Positions 6,726 through 15,355 of a DNA stretch of 34,819 nt are shown here, one piece after another. The notes beneath the pieces were generated by a model. It was not told the DNA's origin and searched no databases. It saw only the letters and a program-made list of their open reading frames with translations. Both the position numbers and the translations under genes were made by a program. Source of the stretch: Deltaproteobacteria bacterium (GTDB lineage: Bacteria; Desulfobacterota; Desulfobaccia; Desulfobaccales; 0-14-0-80-60-11); the NCBI GenBank assembly GCA_003599195.1, contig QZIZ01000022.1, positions 1 through 34,819 of the forward strand, in the 5' to 3' direction. The stretch's first letter is position 1. Every line of letters begins with the position of its first letter.

Positions 6726-7601
6726 TCAGGCAGCCCCGGTCTTCCCCATCACCTGCTCCATCCTGGCCATGATCTCCCGGGACTGCTCCGGCCGGGCCTG
6801 GAACATCATGGAGAAGAGGGCGTCGATGATGGAGATCTGGCAGATCAGGGAACCGTCGATTTCCCCAGGAAGAGTGGTGTTCCGGGCCGCGGTGGCCAGC
6901 ACCAGGTCCGCTTCCCGGGCCAGGGGCGACAGCGGGTTATTGGTGACGGCGATGATCCTGGCGCCGTTTTCCCGGGCGGCCCGCACGGTTTCCAGCGTCT
7001 CCCTGGCGGCCCCGGATTTGGAGACGGCCAGGGCCACGTCTTCCCGGGTGAGGAGCGCGGCCGCCATCAGCATGAAATGAAAGTCCGTGTACACCCTGGC
7101 ATTGAGGCCCAACAGGAGGAACCTGGCCCCCGCGTAGATCGCCGCAGTCCCGGAGCCGCCCGCGCCGGCCACCACCACCTGGCTGGCGTCCAGCAGAAGC
7201 CGGCAGGCGGCCTCCATCCGTCCCATCTCCATGACTTCCAGAGTGTCCTGCAAGGCCGCGCGCCTGGCTTGAAAGACCTTGCGGACGATGTTAGCCGGAT
7301 CGTCACCATCGGTGACTTCTTCATGGGGCGGGGGCACCAGTTCCCGGGCCAGGGAGATTTTGAAATCCTGGAACCCCTTAAACCCCAGGATGCGGCAGAA
7401 ACGCATGACCGTGGCTTCGCTCACTCCGCACGCGGCCGCCACTTCATTCACCGAAGCATAGATGGCCATCTCCGGCTGCCGCAGGATCACGTCGGCCACC
7501 TTCTGCAACGCGGTTTTCAAGGAAGGATAAAGGCCGCGCAGGCGAATCAGGGCTCCGGCTTGAGCATCCCGGGTGGGAGCAGCCGGATTATCCTTGTCCA
7601 T
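6726..7601 (-). CDS. RpiR/MurR-family transcriptional regulator with SIS domain
   Basis: An RpiR-type regulator of about 291 residues. The N-terminal helix-turn-helix (residues about 20-90, with ASVNEVAAACGVSEATVMRF-like spacing and ILGFKGFQDFK) binds DNA. The C-terminal SIS domain (VVVAGAGGSGTAA, LAVSKSGAARETL) senses a phosphosugar. I chose ATG 7601 over an ATG 21 bases upstream because GAGGAGA lies 7 bases before it. It is followed on the same strand by the class II aldolase, so it probably controls that gene in response to a sugar phosphate. Whether it activates or represses cannot be read from sequence. Confidence 0.88.
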   Translation of the reverse strand: MDKDNPAAPTRDAQAGALIRLRGLYPSLKTALQKVADVILRQPEMAIYASVNEVAAACGVSEATVMRFCRILGFKGFQDFKISLARELVPPPHEEVTDGDDPANIVRKVFQARRAALQDTLEVMEMGRMEAACRLLLDASQVVVAGAGGSGTAAIYAGARFLLLGLNARVYTDFHFMLMAAALLTREDVALAVSKSGAARETLETVRAARENGARIIAVTNNPLSPLAREADLVLATAARNTTLPGEIDGSLICQISIIDALFSMMFQARPEQSREIMARMEQVMGKTGAA

Positions 7602-7850
7602 GGAACGGTCTCCTCGTTCCATCTTAATAATAAATAATTACCTGTCAATTATTTTTAAAAAAATATTTTATATATGATCGGCAAAAATCAAAATTTCTTA
7701 CAGAGTTTTTTGAGGAAGAGGGCCGGCGGTGCCGGCAACTCCTGGGAGAGGAAAACGGGGAAAAGGGCAAAAGGGGAAAAAGGAAAGTAAGACTCGGGAT
7801 TAAATAAGCTGAGAAATCGGCAAACCTGGTTCCCTCCTTCCCTTTTTCCC

Positions 7851-9338
7851 TTAAATCAAGGGCTCCTCGCCTTGCCGCAACCTTCGAGCCAGTTCCAGGG
7901 CTTCTTGCCGGTCCCGGACGCCGCCTTCCCATTGGGCTTCCTCCACTGCAGTCAGGATTGCCCGAAAAAGAGGGCCCGGCTCCAGCCCCAGGACCGTGAT
8001 CAGGTCATGGCCGGTGATGAGCCGGGGCTGCCGTTCCTGGAGTTCCAGGCGCTCCTTTAAAAAGCGGTGGGCCGCGTCCGCCAACTCCGCCAGCACTTTT
8101 TCCGCGTCCGCCGGTTTCTGGGGTCCCTGGCCGGCCAGGCTGTCGGCCATGGCCAGAGCGAAAAGCCCGGGGAGATGGGGCCTGGCATGCCGCACCAGGC
8201 GTCCCAGGGCCCTCACTGTCAGCTCTCCCTCCCGGAACGCGGGCATAAGCAGGAAAGGGCGCATATGCAGGGAAATGAGGTGCGTCACGGTCTTGGTCTC
8301 CGCCTGGGAGAGGCGTAGCCTTAAGGCCGCGGCCGTGAAGATTTCCACTCCCACCCGCTCGTGATAATAAAAGGTGTACCGGTCCGGGTCGGTGCGGCGG
8401 CCTTGCACCTGGGGCTTCCCCACATCGTGGAACAGGGCGGCCAGTTTCAGGAGCGCCGCCTGCCGGGGGGGCCGCAGATAATGGGGAAATTCCGCAGCCA
8501 GGGCGCCGAAGTATGCCTGCGGCTCCGCCAACACCTCTTCCAGGTAAGCCACGGCCTCCAGGGAATGGTGGAATACGTCCAGGTGGTGAAAACCGTCCTG
8601 GTCCACCCCCTTCATATCGGCGCACTCCGGAAAAATCCGGGTCAAGAGGCCGGTTTGGTCCATGTCCTTCAGAATGGCCCCGGACTTTTGCGCGGCCAGG
8701 AGGATGAAAAGCTCCTGGCGCACCCGCTCCCCCGCCACCCGGGTAAATTCCGGGACATGAGCGGAAATGGCCGCGTCGGTCTCGGAGGTAATCTGAAACC
8801 CGTGAGTGGCGGCAAAGCGGTAGGCCCTGAGCAGCCGCAGGGGGTCCTCCTGGAAATTCCGGGGCCTCACCACCCGGATCAATCCCCGGGCCAGGTCCTC
8901 CAGGCCCCCCCAGGGGTCAACAAGCTCTAATGGCCGTTTCCCCAACAAGGCCTCCAACTCCAAGGCCAGGGCGTTGATGGTAAAATCCCGGGCCTGAAGG
9001 TCTCCCTCCAGGGTGGCAGCCCGGAATTCCGCCAGGTCCAGGATTTCATCCTGCCATACCACCCGGGCAGTGCGCTCCTTTTCATCCAGGAGCACGAAAG
9101 TGCCCTTTAAGGCTACGGCCAGGTCCCGGGCCAGGTCCAGGGCCTGGGCGGACACGGCCAGGTCCAGGTCCGGCGCGCTTTTGCCCAGGGCCATCTCTCT
9201 GACCGTCCCTCCTACCAGATAGACCTTGACTCCCCGGTCCACGGCCAACTCCCTCAATACTTGAAGGGAACGGTGTCCGGCCAGATTGGCCGCGCCCTGG
9301 AGAATGTTATCTTTATATTTATGCAAAGTCCCCGGCAC
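7851..9338 (-). CDS. CCA-adding/poly(A) polymerase family nucleotidyltransferase with HD domain
   Basis: A 495-residue class II nucleotidyltransferase. The head domain has LVGGTVREM and the two-metal DLDL pair (residues about 41-60), followed by ARDFTINALAL and EDPLRLLRAYRFA, the standard RNA-binding and template motifs of CCA-adding and poly(A) enzymes. The C-terminal half carries an HD hydrolase domain (ALFHDVGKP near residue 305), as in bacterial CCA enzymes with 2',3'-phosphatase activity. The role is repair or completion of tRNA 3' ends. Class II sequence alone does not separate CCA-adding from A-adding or poly(A) enzymes. The GTG start at 9338 has only a weak ribosome site, and an internal TTG close by is possible. 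It is divergent from radA. Confidence 0.85.
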   Translation of the reverse strand: MPGTLHKYKDNILQGAANLAGHRSLQVLRELAVDRGVKVYLVGGTVREMALGKSAPDLDLAVSAQALDLARDLAVALKGTFVLLDEKERTARVVWQDEILDLAEFRAATLEGDLQARDFTINALALELEALLGKRPLELVDPWGGLEDLARGLIRVVRPRNFQEDPLRLLRAYRFAATHGFQITSETDAAISAHVPEFTRVAGERVRQELFILLAAQKSGAILKDMDQTGLLTRIFPECADMKGVDQDGFHHLDVFHHSLEAVAYLEEVLAEPQAYFGALAAEFPHYLRPPRQAALLKLAALFHDVGKPQVQGRRTDPDRYTFYYHERVGVEIFTAAALRLRLSQAETKTVTHLISLHMRPFLLMPAFREGELTVRALGRLVRHARPHLPGLFALAMADSLAGQGPQKPADAEKVLAELADAAHRFLKERLELQERQPRLITGHDLITVLGLEPGPLFRAILTAVEEAQWEGGVRDRQEALELARRLRQGEEPLI

Positions 9339-9537
9339 CTGATTGCCCCGTGAAAAATCTTGGTCCTATGAGAAATTAAAAAACTATCTTAAATATTGAT
9401 GTATCACACGTTTAAGCCCATTTCCTATCACATTTTCAGAAACGGTTTTCTAAAAGTTTCTCCTTGGGCTGAAGCCAAGATTTCAGGTAAAATCAGCATG
9501 CCTTAGTCCAAACGCAAAACGAAAAACGGTATTTTCA

Positions 9538-10908
9538 ATGGCCAAAGGCCCCAAAACAGTCTTCATCTGCCAGAGCTGCGGCTTTCAAACCGGCAAATGG
9601 CTGGGCCGCTGCCCGGATTGCGGCGCCTGGAACTCCCTGGCGGAAGAGGTGGTCGCTCCCGCCGGTCCCCTAACCGACGGCCAACTTCCCCCCCGCCGGG
9701 GCGCGCCCCAGCCCCTGGTCCGGCTCCAGGCGCCGCCGGAGACCCGGCTGGCCTCCGGCCTCACGGAATTCGACCGCACCCTGGGGGGCAGCGTGGTGGC
9801 CGGTTCCGTGGTGCTGCTGGGGGGCGACCCGGGCATCGGCAAATCCACCCTGATTTTGCAAGTCCTGGACCGCCTCTCCGGCCCGGGCCGTCAGAGCCTC
9901 TATATCTCCGGGGAGGAATCCGAGGCCCAGCTCAAGCTCCGGGCCGACCGCCTGAATCTTTCATCCCCTGATCTATTGGTGGCCACGGAAACCTGCCTGG
10001 AAAACATCCTCAAAATTCTGGCGGAGCATAAACCTGCGTTCCTGGCCCTGGATTCCATCCAGACCATGTACACCGCCACCCTCCCCGCGGCCCCCGGCTC
10101 CCTCACCCAGGTGCGGGAGACCGCGTTCCGCCTGGTGCAGCAGGCCAAACTCACCAACACCGCCACCTTCCTCATCGGCCACGTCACCAAGGAAGGGACC
10201 CTGGCCGGCCCCATGGTCCTGGAGCACCTGGTGGACACCGTCCTCTACCTGGAAGGGGACCGCAGCCACACCTTCCGCCTGCTGCGCACTGTCAAGAACC
10301 GCTTCGGCCCCACCCAGGAGTTGGGGGTCTTCGAGATGCAGGAGGCCGGGCTCCAGGAGGTCCCCAACCCCTCGGCCCTGTTCCTGGCGGAGCGGTCGCT
10401 GGAGGTCCCCGGCGCGGTGGTGGTCCCCAGCCTGGAAGGCTCCCGCCCCATCCTGGTGGAGGTCCAGGCGCTGGTCTCTCCCACCTCCCTGGCCCTGCCC
10501 CGGCGCCAAAGCATGGGGGTGGATCAGGGCCGGGTCTCCTTGCTGGTGGCGGTCCTGGAAAAGCGGGTGGGATTGGCCTTAAGCGGCCAGGACCTGTTCG
10601 TCAACGTCGCCGGAGGGGTGCGCCTCACCGAGCCCGCCGTGGACTTGGGCATCGCCCTGGCCCTGTCTTCATCCTTATTGGACCGGGCTGTGCCCGCGGA
10701 CACCCTGATCTTCGGGGAAGTGGGGCTCACCGGCGAAGTGCGGGCCGTGAGCCAGCCCGAGCTTAGGCTCAAGGAAGGCCACAAACTGGGCTTCCGCCGG
10801 GCGCTCCTGGCCCAGCGCCAAAAAGAGCGCCTGGGCGATTTCCCCGGCCTGGAACTCCTGGGGGTGGACACCCTGGCCGCGGCGATTCGCAGCATTCTGC
10901 CGAGATAA
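9538..10908 (+). CDS. radA: DNA repair ATPase RadA (Sms)
   Basis: A complete 456-residue RadA, a RecA-like helicase that processes recombination intermediates in the cytoplasm. Order of parts: an N-terminal zinc finger (C11, C14, C25, C28), Walker A GGDPGIGKST near residue 95, the RadA-specific KNRFG motif near residue 252, and a C-terminal Lon-like domain. Length is normal. There is no clear ribosome site before ATG 9538, but the family N-terminus (zinc finger within the first 30 residues) fixes the start. The adjacent gene is the divergent nucleotidyltransferase, across a 199-base spacer with no feature I can name. Confidence 0.96.
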   Translation: MAKGPKTVFICQSCGFQTGKWLGRCPDCGAWNSLAEEVVAPAGPLTDGQLPPRRGAPQPLVRLQAPPETRLASGLTEFDRTLGGSVVAGSVVLLGGDPGIGKSTLILQVLDRLSGPGRQSLYISGEESEAQLKLRADRLNLSSPDLLVATETCLENILKILAEHKPAFLALDSIQTMYTATLPAAPGSLTQVRETAFRLVQQAKLTNTATFLIGHVTKEGTLAGPMVLEHLVDTVLYLEGDRSHTFRLLRTVKNRFGPTQELGVFEMQEAGLQEVPNPSALFLAERSLEVPGAVVVPSLEGSRPILVEVQALVSPTSLALPRRQSMGVDQGRVSLLVAVLEKRVGLALSGQDLFVNVAGGVRLTEPAVDLGIALALSSSLLDRAVPADTLIFGEVGLTGEVRAVSQPELRLKEGHKLGFRRALLAQRQKERLGDFPGLELLGVDTLAAAIRSILPR

Positions 10909-10953
10909 ATTTGGGGGGAGGACCGGGGGAAATTTCCTCTGTTCCTCGTTATA

Positions 10954-10982
10954 TTGTTGTGAATGTAAGATTAAGGTACAAT
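10954..10982 (+). promoter_or_regulatory. Sigma-70-like promoter of the AT-rich nuclease-like gene
   Basis: TTGTTG (10954-10959), a 17-base spacer and TACAAT (10977-10982) lie about 46 bases before the start codon. The -10 matches five of six consensus bases. The -35 matches only TTG. Confidence 0.5.
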
Positions 10983-11028
10983 GTTTATCAAATTATCCAA
11001 AGGTGAAGTTTGAAGGAAAAGTAAGTTT

Positions 11029-11847
11029 ATGTTTCGCAAAGAATTTCCGAGGATATATGAGCTACGTGATCAAATAACATCTCCAGAAAATTTGAATCCA
11101 TTTTGGAAAAACCTGGATGATAATCTTCAGAACGAAGGGAAGAGAAGAAAATGTCTCCCTTATGAAGATGCTTTACAGTCTCTCGATTCAGCCGCGTGGG
11201 AATTTATAAAAAACAAGGCAGATAAATATCTAACTAAATGGGACGATAAGAATGCACGTGGCCAGCAACAATTATTTGATATATTAAACGAAGCTTTAGC
11301 ATATAGCTTTTTAAAAAAAGAAGTCGGTTGTTCAAACATTCAATTTATTCCAGAATCTAACAAAGGCCCGCAAACTCCTGACTTAGAAGGAACATTAGGG
11401 CATACTAAGGTTACTAAGGTAATATGTGAAGTAAAGACAATTAACATATCAGAAGATGAAGCATTTACTCGTCGTGAAATGTCCCTCTGGTTTCGCCCGC
11501 GTTGTAATCAACCTCCACGCGAACTGGAACAAGGATTTTTTGATAATAAAATTAAAGAGAAAATTGAATACGCAAAAAAGCAGATCAAAGAGTATGCAAA
11601 GGGTAATGAAACAAGAAATATAGTATACATCATAATTAATTTTGACGATATGTGGGAGACTCATAAAGAACAATATTTTCAACAAATTGATGACTTTCTC
11701 TCCAAAAATATTATTCAAGGAATTGAAATAGTTTTTCATAATAAGCGAACAGTCTCTAATGAGATCATTACTATGGAAAATGCAATCGTTTTCAATGAGC
11801 CCGAATATTCTTGGGATATGTGGCGGGCCGCCCATTCTGCTTTGTGA
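11029..11847 (+). CDS. AT-rich gene, putative PD-(D/E)XK-fold nuclease
   Basis: A 272-residue protein I cannot assign to a named family. The arrangement E88 (in a helix), P117-D118, then E134-V135-K136 on the next hydrophobic strand (VICEVKTI) is the core signature of PD-(D/E)XK nucleases: restriction, repair and transposon endonucleases. The C-terminal half is lysine-rich, with a strand NIVYIIINFDDMW. The gene is strikingly AT-rich next to GC-rich neighbours, with A/T-ending codons, so it was probably acquired recently. Its own promoter is at 10954-10982. A HigA-like antitoxin gene starts 25 bases after its stop. It could be a solitary restriction enzyme, an effector nuclease, or a toxin neutralised by that neighbour. 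No methyltransferase is seen. Confidence 0.7.
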   Translation: MFRKEFPRIYELRDQITSPENLNPFWKNLDDNLQNEGKRRKCLPYEDALQSLDSAAWEFIKNKADKYLTKWDDKNARGQQQLFDILNEALAYSFLKKEVGCSNIQFIPESNKGPQTPDLEGTLGHTKVTKVICEVKTINISEDEAFTRREMSLWFRPRCNQPPRELEQGFFDNKIKEKIEYAKKQIKEYAKGNETRNIVYIIINFDDMWETHKEQYFQQIDDFLSKNIIQGIEIVFHNKRTVSNEIITMENAIVFNEPEYSWDMWRAAHSAL

Positions 11848-11872
11848 GTTATCATTATCATGGAGAAACCCC

Positions 11873-12163
11873 ATGAAGATGAAAAATCCGGTTCATCCCG
11901 GTCTGCTGGTTAAGGACTGCCTGGACGATCTCGGCTTGACGGTGGCGGAAGCCGCGGCGGCTCTGCATATCACCCGGCAGCAGATGCATAACATCATTGC
12001 CGGGCGCAGCAGCGTCACCCCGGAAATGGCCCTCCGGTTCGAAAAGGCCTTTGGCAGCACCGCGGATACCTGGCTCCGGATGCAGATGAATTACGATCTG
12101 GCCCAGGCGCGGCAGCGGGCTTCTGATATTGTGATTGAGAGGCTAACACCGAAGGTTGCCTAG
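11873..12163 (+). CDS. HigA-type (XRE/VapI) antitoxin, no HigB partner
   Basis: A 96-residue helix-turn-helix protein of the HigA/VapI group: the N-terminal NPVHPGLLVKDCL segment, a helix-turn-helix in LTVAEAAAALHITRQQMHNI, and the C-terminal helix with GSTADTWLRMQMNYDLAQA. In this family the antitoxin normally follows its HigB toxin and represses their operon. Here the position of higB is taken by the AT-rich nuclease-like gene, and no HigB is found nearby. GGAG lies 8 bases before ATG 11873; earlier in-frame starts lie inside the preceding gene and were rejected. It is GC-rich like the host, unlike its upstream neighbour. Confidence 0.88.
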   Translation: MKMKNPVHPGLLVKDCLDDLGLTVAEAAAALHITRQQMHNIIAGRSSVTPEMALRFEKAFGSTADTWLRMQMNYDLAQARQRASDIVIERLTPKVA

Positions 12164-12172
12164 TTGTTAATT

Positions 12173-12214
<42 letters not shown>

Positions 12215-12279
12215 AGCCGCTGACGCCTCCAGGCTCGGGGGGCCGCGGCGGACCACGAAGGCCTGCTCCACCAGTCTTT

Positions 12280-13407
12280 TCACGCTTTGCGACTGGTGGC
12301 TTGTCGGCGGTCTTGCCATGATCTTCCCAATTCATCCGCTCTCAGAATGGCAGCAGCAACCTGGGCTGAGGACACCTCGAAGGGCTCGTTGTGGATGGAC
12401 TCACCCGGCTGGGTGGCGCGCACCGCGATTTTTTCCAGTATCTCCCGTGGCAGATCCTGCAGGCCGATTTGGGCCAGGGTAACAGGGAGCCCGACTTGGA
12501 TGCAAAACCCTATCACTTCTTCAATCTCCGGGAGTGGGCTCTCTTCCATTACCAGCTGGACCAGCGTGCCGAAAGCAACCTTTTCACCATGGTAAAAAGC
12601 ACGGGTTTGCGGGGCCATCGTGAGGCCGTTATGAATGGAGTGGGCTGCTGCCAGACCGGAAGACTCAAAACCCAGTCCTGAAAGCAGGGTGTTGGCCTCA
12701 ACGATACGCTCAAAGGCTGGTGAGATTCTCCGTGCTCTTGCGGCCTCAATGGCTGCCGCTCCATCTTTGAGAAGGGTTCGATAACACAGTTCGGCCAGAG
12801 CCAGAGCACTGCGCGTCGATCTTCCGCCTCGAAGGTTTTTGGCATTGGCTGCGGCGCAGGCCCGGGCCTCAAACCAGGTGGCCAGAGCATCCCCCATGCC
12901 GGAGATCAAAAACCTTGGAGGCGCCTGCACTACCACCTGGGTATCCACCAATACCAGGACCGGGTTGTTTGGCAGGATGCGAACTTCTGCCACCACGCCC
13001 GCTTCCGTGTAGATAATGGACACCGCGCTGCACGGAGCATCCGTTGAAGCCAGCGTCGGGCAGCTCACAAAGGGGAGACTAAGTTCCGCGGCGGTGGCCC
13101 GGGCTGCATCCAGAGCTTTTCCTCCCCCCGCGCCGATGATGATTCTTGCAGGCAGTGCTTCGGCTGCACGCCTGATAAGCGATATTTCTGTTAGGGTACA
13201 CTCGCCTCCGAAGCTGTGTACCCTGAAGCCGCAACCTACCTCTGCCAGTGTTTGTTTCCAGGTGTCGAAGAGCTGCGCGACCGCCGATTTCCCCGCCACG
13301 ATGAGAGCCGGCCCCTCGAGGCCCAGGCCGGCCATCTCCCTGCCGAGAATCACAGTAGCATTCACCCCTTGGGTGTATCGGGCCGGGGCAGAAAAGACGC
13401 TAAGCAT
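12280..13407 (-). CDS. Glycerol dehydrogenase-family protein (GldA-like)
   Basis: A 375-residue iron/zinc-dependent alcohol dehydrogenase of the glycerol dehydrogenase branch. Family marks are APARYTQG at the start, the NAD-binding GAGGGKALDAAR, PTLASTDAPCSA, and metal ligands in GMGDALATW (Asp), AHSIHNG (His) and YHGEKVAFG (His). It would oxidise glycerol to dihydroxyacetone with NAD, in the cytoplasm; related glycerol-1-phosphate dehydrogenases are a less likely alternative. I set the start at ATG 13407 because AGGAG is 6 bases upstream and the protein then begins like GldA. A start 15 bases earlier is possible. A ketopantoate-reductase-like gene lies upstream on the same strand, with a 72-base gap. 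Confidence 0.9.
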   Translation of the reverse strand: MLSVFSAPARYTQGVNATVILGREMAGLGLEGPALIVAGKSAVAQLFDTWKQTLAEVGCGFRVHSFGGECTLTEISLIRRAAEALPARIIIGAGGGKALDAARATAAELSLPFVSCPTLASTDAPCSAVSIIYTEAGVVAEVRILPNNPVLVLVDTQVVVQAPPRFLISGMGDALATWFEARACAAANAKNLRGGRSTRSALALAELCYRTLLKDGAAAIEAARARRISPAFERIVEANTLLSGLGFESSGLAAAHSIHNGLTMAPQTRAFYHGEKVAFGTLVQLVMEESPLPEIEEVIGFCIQVGLPVTLAQIGLQDLPREILEKIAVRATQPGESIHNEPFEVSSAQVAAAILRADELGRSWQDRRQATSRKA

Positions 13408-13479
13408 TGAGGACTCCTGCATTTTCTAAATAATGTTGCCCTATTACTCAACTGCGGGGAGCTTCCATGTCGGCTTCAG

Positions 13480-14412
13480 TCACCCCACCCTTACCGCCGC
13501 GGACGCCTCCAAAGCCCGAACCAGCCGGGTAAGCAGGTCATTAACCGGCGTGGCCACCCCCAAAGCCGCGCCCCGGGCGGACACCTGGGCGTTTAAGGAT
13601 TCGATTTCCGTGGGCCGTCCGGCCAGGACATCCTGGAGCATGGAAGAGCGGTTCCGGGCCGTGGCCGTGCAGACCCGGCGCAGGCGTTCCCCCGGGTCGC
13701 CGCTGACGGCCAGTCCCTGGGCCCGGGCCACGGCCTGGACTTCGGCGGCCGCGGCCGCCGCCAGGAACCAGGCCTCCGGCAATTCCGGCAACGCGCCGTT
13801 GAGAACCCGGAGCAGCGCAGTCAGGGGATTGATGCCCGCGTTGATCATCAGCTTATCCCAGAGCAGGGTCTCGATGTCCGGCACGGACCGGCAGGTGAAC
13901 CCGGCCCGCCGGAAGATAGCCGCTGCCGCCTCGATTTCAGGGGCAGTCACCAGTGATCCCGGAGGCGCACCGATGAGCACCTCTCCCTGGCCGGCGTAGA
14001 AAATTCGCCCCGCCGCCTGCCGGGTCACCCCCAGGTAGGTAATCCCGGCCAGCAGGCGCTCCGGTCCCAGCACCCGGGCCATGGCCTCCAAATTCCCCAG
14101 GCCGTTTTGCAGGCTTAGGCCCAGCCCCCCCGGGACCAGGACCATAGGCAGCGCTTGGGCTGCGGCCGCGGTTTGATGGGCCTTGACGGCCATTATCGCC
14201 AAATCAGCAGGCTCCGCTTCCCCCGGCAGCCCGCAGGGCACGGAAATCGATCGGCTTTCCCCTCCCGGAGTCTGCAAGCGGATGCCCTGCTCCTGCAAAA
14301 ACGCGGTGCGTTCGGGACGGTAATCCACCAGATGGACGTCCTCACCGGCCTCCGCCAGGGAGAAAGCCAGCAAACAACCCACCGCACCGGGCCCGATCAC
14401 TGCGATTTTCAT
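13480..14412 (-). CDS. 2-dehydropantoate 2-reductase family protein (ApbA/PanE)
   Basis: A 310-residue NADPH-dependent reductase. The N-terminal Rossmann fold starts at once with KIAVIGPGAVG, and VKAHQT holds the usual Lys. The C-terminal helical domain has LWDKLMINAGINPLTALL, the family substrate-site segment with its Lys and Asn, and STEIESLNAQV-like RPTEIESLN. PanE reduces ketopantoate for pantothenate and CoA synthesis; many ApbA homologues reduce other 2-keto acids, so the substrate is not certain. Start ATG 14412 puts the Rossmann strand at residue 2. A longer reading to 14526 adds 38 non-family residues and was rejected. There is no other pantothenate gene nearby. Confidence 0.88.
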   Translation of the reverse strand: MKIAVIGPGAVGCLLAFSLAEAGEDVHLVDYRPERTAFLQEQGIRLQTPGGESRSISVPCGLPGEAEPADLAIMAVKAHQTAAAAQALPMVLVPGGLGLSLQNGLGNLEAMARVLGPERLLAGITYLGVTRQAAGRIFYAGQGEVLIGAPPGSLVTAPEIEAAAAIFRRAGFTCRSVPDIETLLWDKLMINAGINPLTALLRVLNGALPELPEAWFLAAAAAAEVQAVARAQGLAVSGDPGERLRRVCTATARNRSSMLQDVLAGRPTEIESLNAQVSARGAALGVATPVNDLLTRLVRALEASAAVRVG

Positions 14413-14653
14413 CTTCCCATACCTTGTCTGAACATGAGGCAGGCAGGATCCACAAGACCGGAGGATTGGGACCCTGCATAGCAGACTCGTTTTTCTGCAC
14501 AATAGAGGAAAAAAAATGGGGATCAAGCAAATTTTGTGGAGATTTTGCTAAAAACGTGTAAGTTTTTGCAAAATCGCTTTAATATCCTTTCTCTATAGAC
14601 CGAATTATAGTAATATAGGCACTTACAAGGAAGATATTCTGGAGAGGGACGTA

Positions 14654-15355
14654 ATGGCAACTCCCGCGAAATTACCCCGGCAGTTTGACCAGGAATTGGA
14701 GAACCTGAAGCAGAATCTCCTGCGCATGGCGGAGATGGCGGAAGTCGCGGTGGGCAAGAGCATCATCTCGGTCATGGAACGCAATTCCGACCTGGCCAGG
14801 GAAGTAATTACCGATGATATCAACCTCAACCGGATGGAGCTGGCCATTGACGATCAGGGGTTGAGATTGTTGGCCTTGCGCCAGCCCCTGGCGACGGACC
14901 TGCGGCTGATCACCGCGGCCATGCGCATCGCCACCGAACTGGAGCGTATCGGCGACCAGGCGGTGAACGTTGCCGAACGGGCCCTGGAACTCAACAGCCG
15001 GGAGCCCGTGGAACTTCCCATCGATCTCAAGGTGATGGCGGATATCGCCCTGGGGATGGTGCGCACCAGCATCGACGCCTTCGTCCAGCAAGACCCCAGA
15101 TTGGCCATCCGGGTCTGCCAGCGGGACGTGGAGGTGGACCTCCTGGACGACGAATATATCCAGAAGATCCTGAACTGCATGATTCAGGAATCACGCTGGG
15201 TGATGCGGCTCCATCACTTCATTATTATTGTCCGCAATTTGGAGCGCATTGCCGATCTGGCCAGCAATATTGCCGAAGATATTGTCTTCATCGTGGAAGG
15301 CCGGGTGATTAAGCATCGTTGCGAAGAGTGGATGCTCTCTTCCACCCCCCCTTGA
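14654..15355 (+). CDS. phoU: PhoU-family phosphate regulator
   Basis: A complete 233-residue PhoU with two three-helix repeats. Each repeat carries the metal-binding E-x-x-x-D pattern: ELERIGDQAVNVAE near residue 96 and NLERIADLASNIAE near residue 195. PhoU damps phosphate uptake by the Pst transporter and the PhoR kinase at the inner face of the membrane. No pst or pho genes are present in the window, so this copy stands alone. GGAGAGG 7-8 bases before ATG supports the start. Its stop lies 47 bases inside the convergent dnaA reading frame. Confidence 0.93.
   Translation: MATPAKLPRQFDQELENLKQNLLRMAEMAEVAVGKSIISVMERNSDLAREVITDDINLNRMELAIDDQGLRLLALRQPLATDLRLITAAMRIATELERIGDQAVNVAERALELNSREPVELPIDLKVMADIALGMVRTSIDAFVQQDPRLAIRVCQRDVEVDLLDDEYIQKILNCMIQESRWVMRLHHFIIIVRNLERIADLASNIAEDIVFIVEGRVIKHRCEEWMLSSTPP

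Noticed and set aside
7643-7648. TTGACA on the minus strand before the RpiR gene
   Set aside because: No -10 box at 15-19 bases; the AT-rich surroundings make chance matches likely, so no promoter is called.
11759-11872. Upstream in-frame extension of the HigA-like gene
   Set aside because: It lies inside the nuclease-like gene, lacks a ribosome site and adds non-family residues.
13433-13999. Plus-strand open frame opposite the ketopantoate reductase-like gene
   Set aside because: Ser/Ala/Arg-rich shadow with no motif; the minus strand encodes a clear Rossmann protein.
14413-14526. N-terminal extension of the ketopantoate reductase-like protein
   Set aside because: The extra 38 residues lack family similarity and precede the Rossmann strand that should begin the protein.
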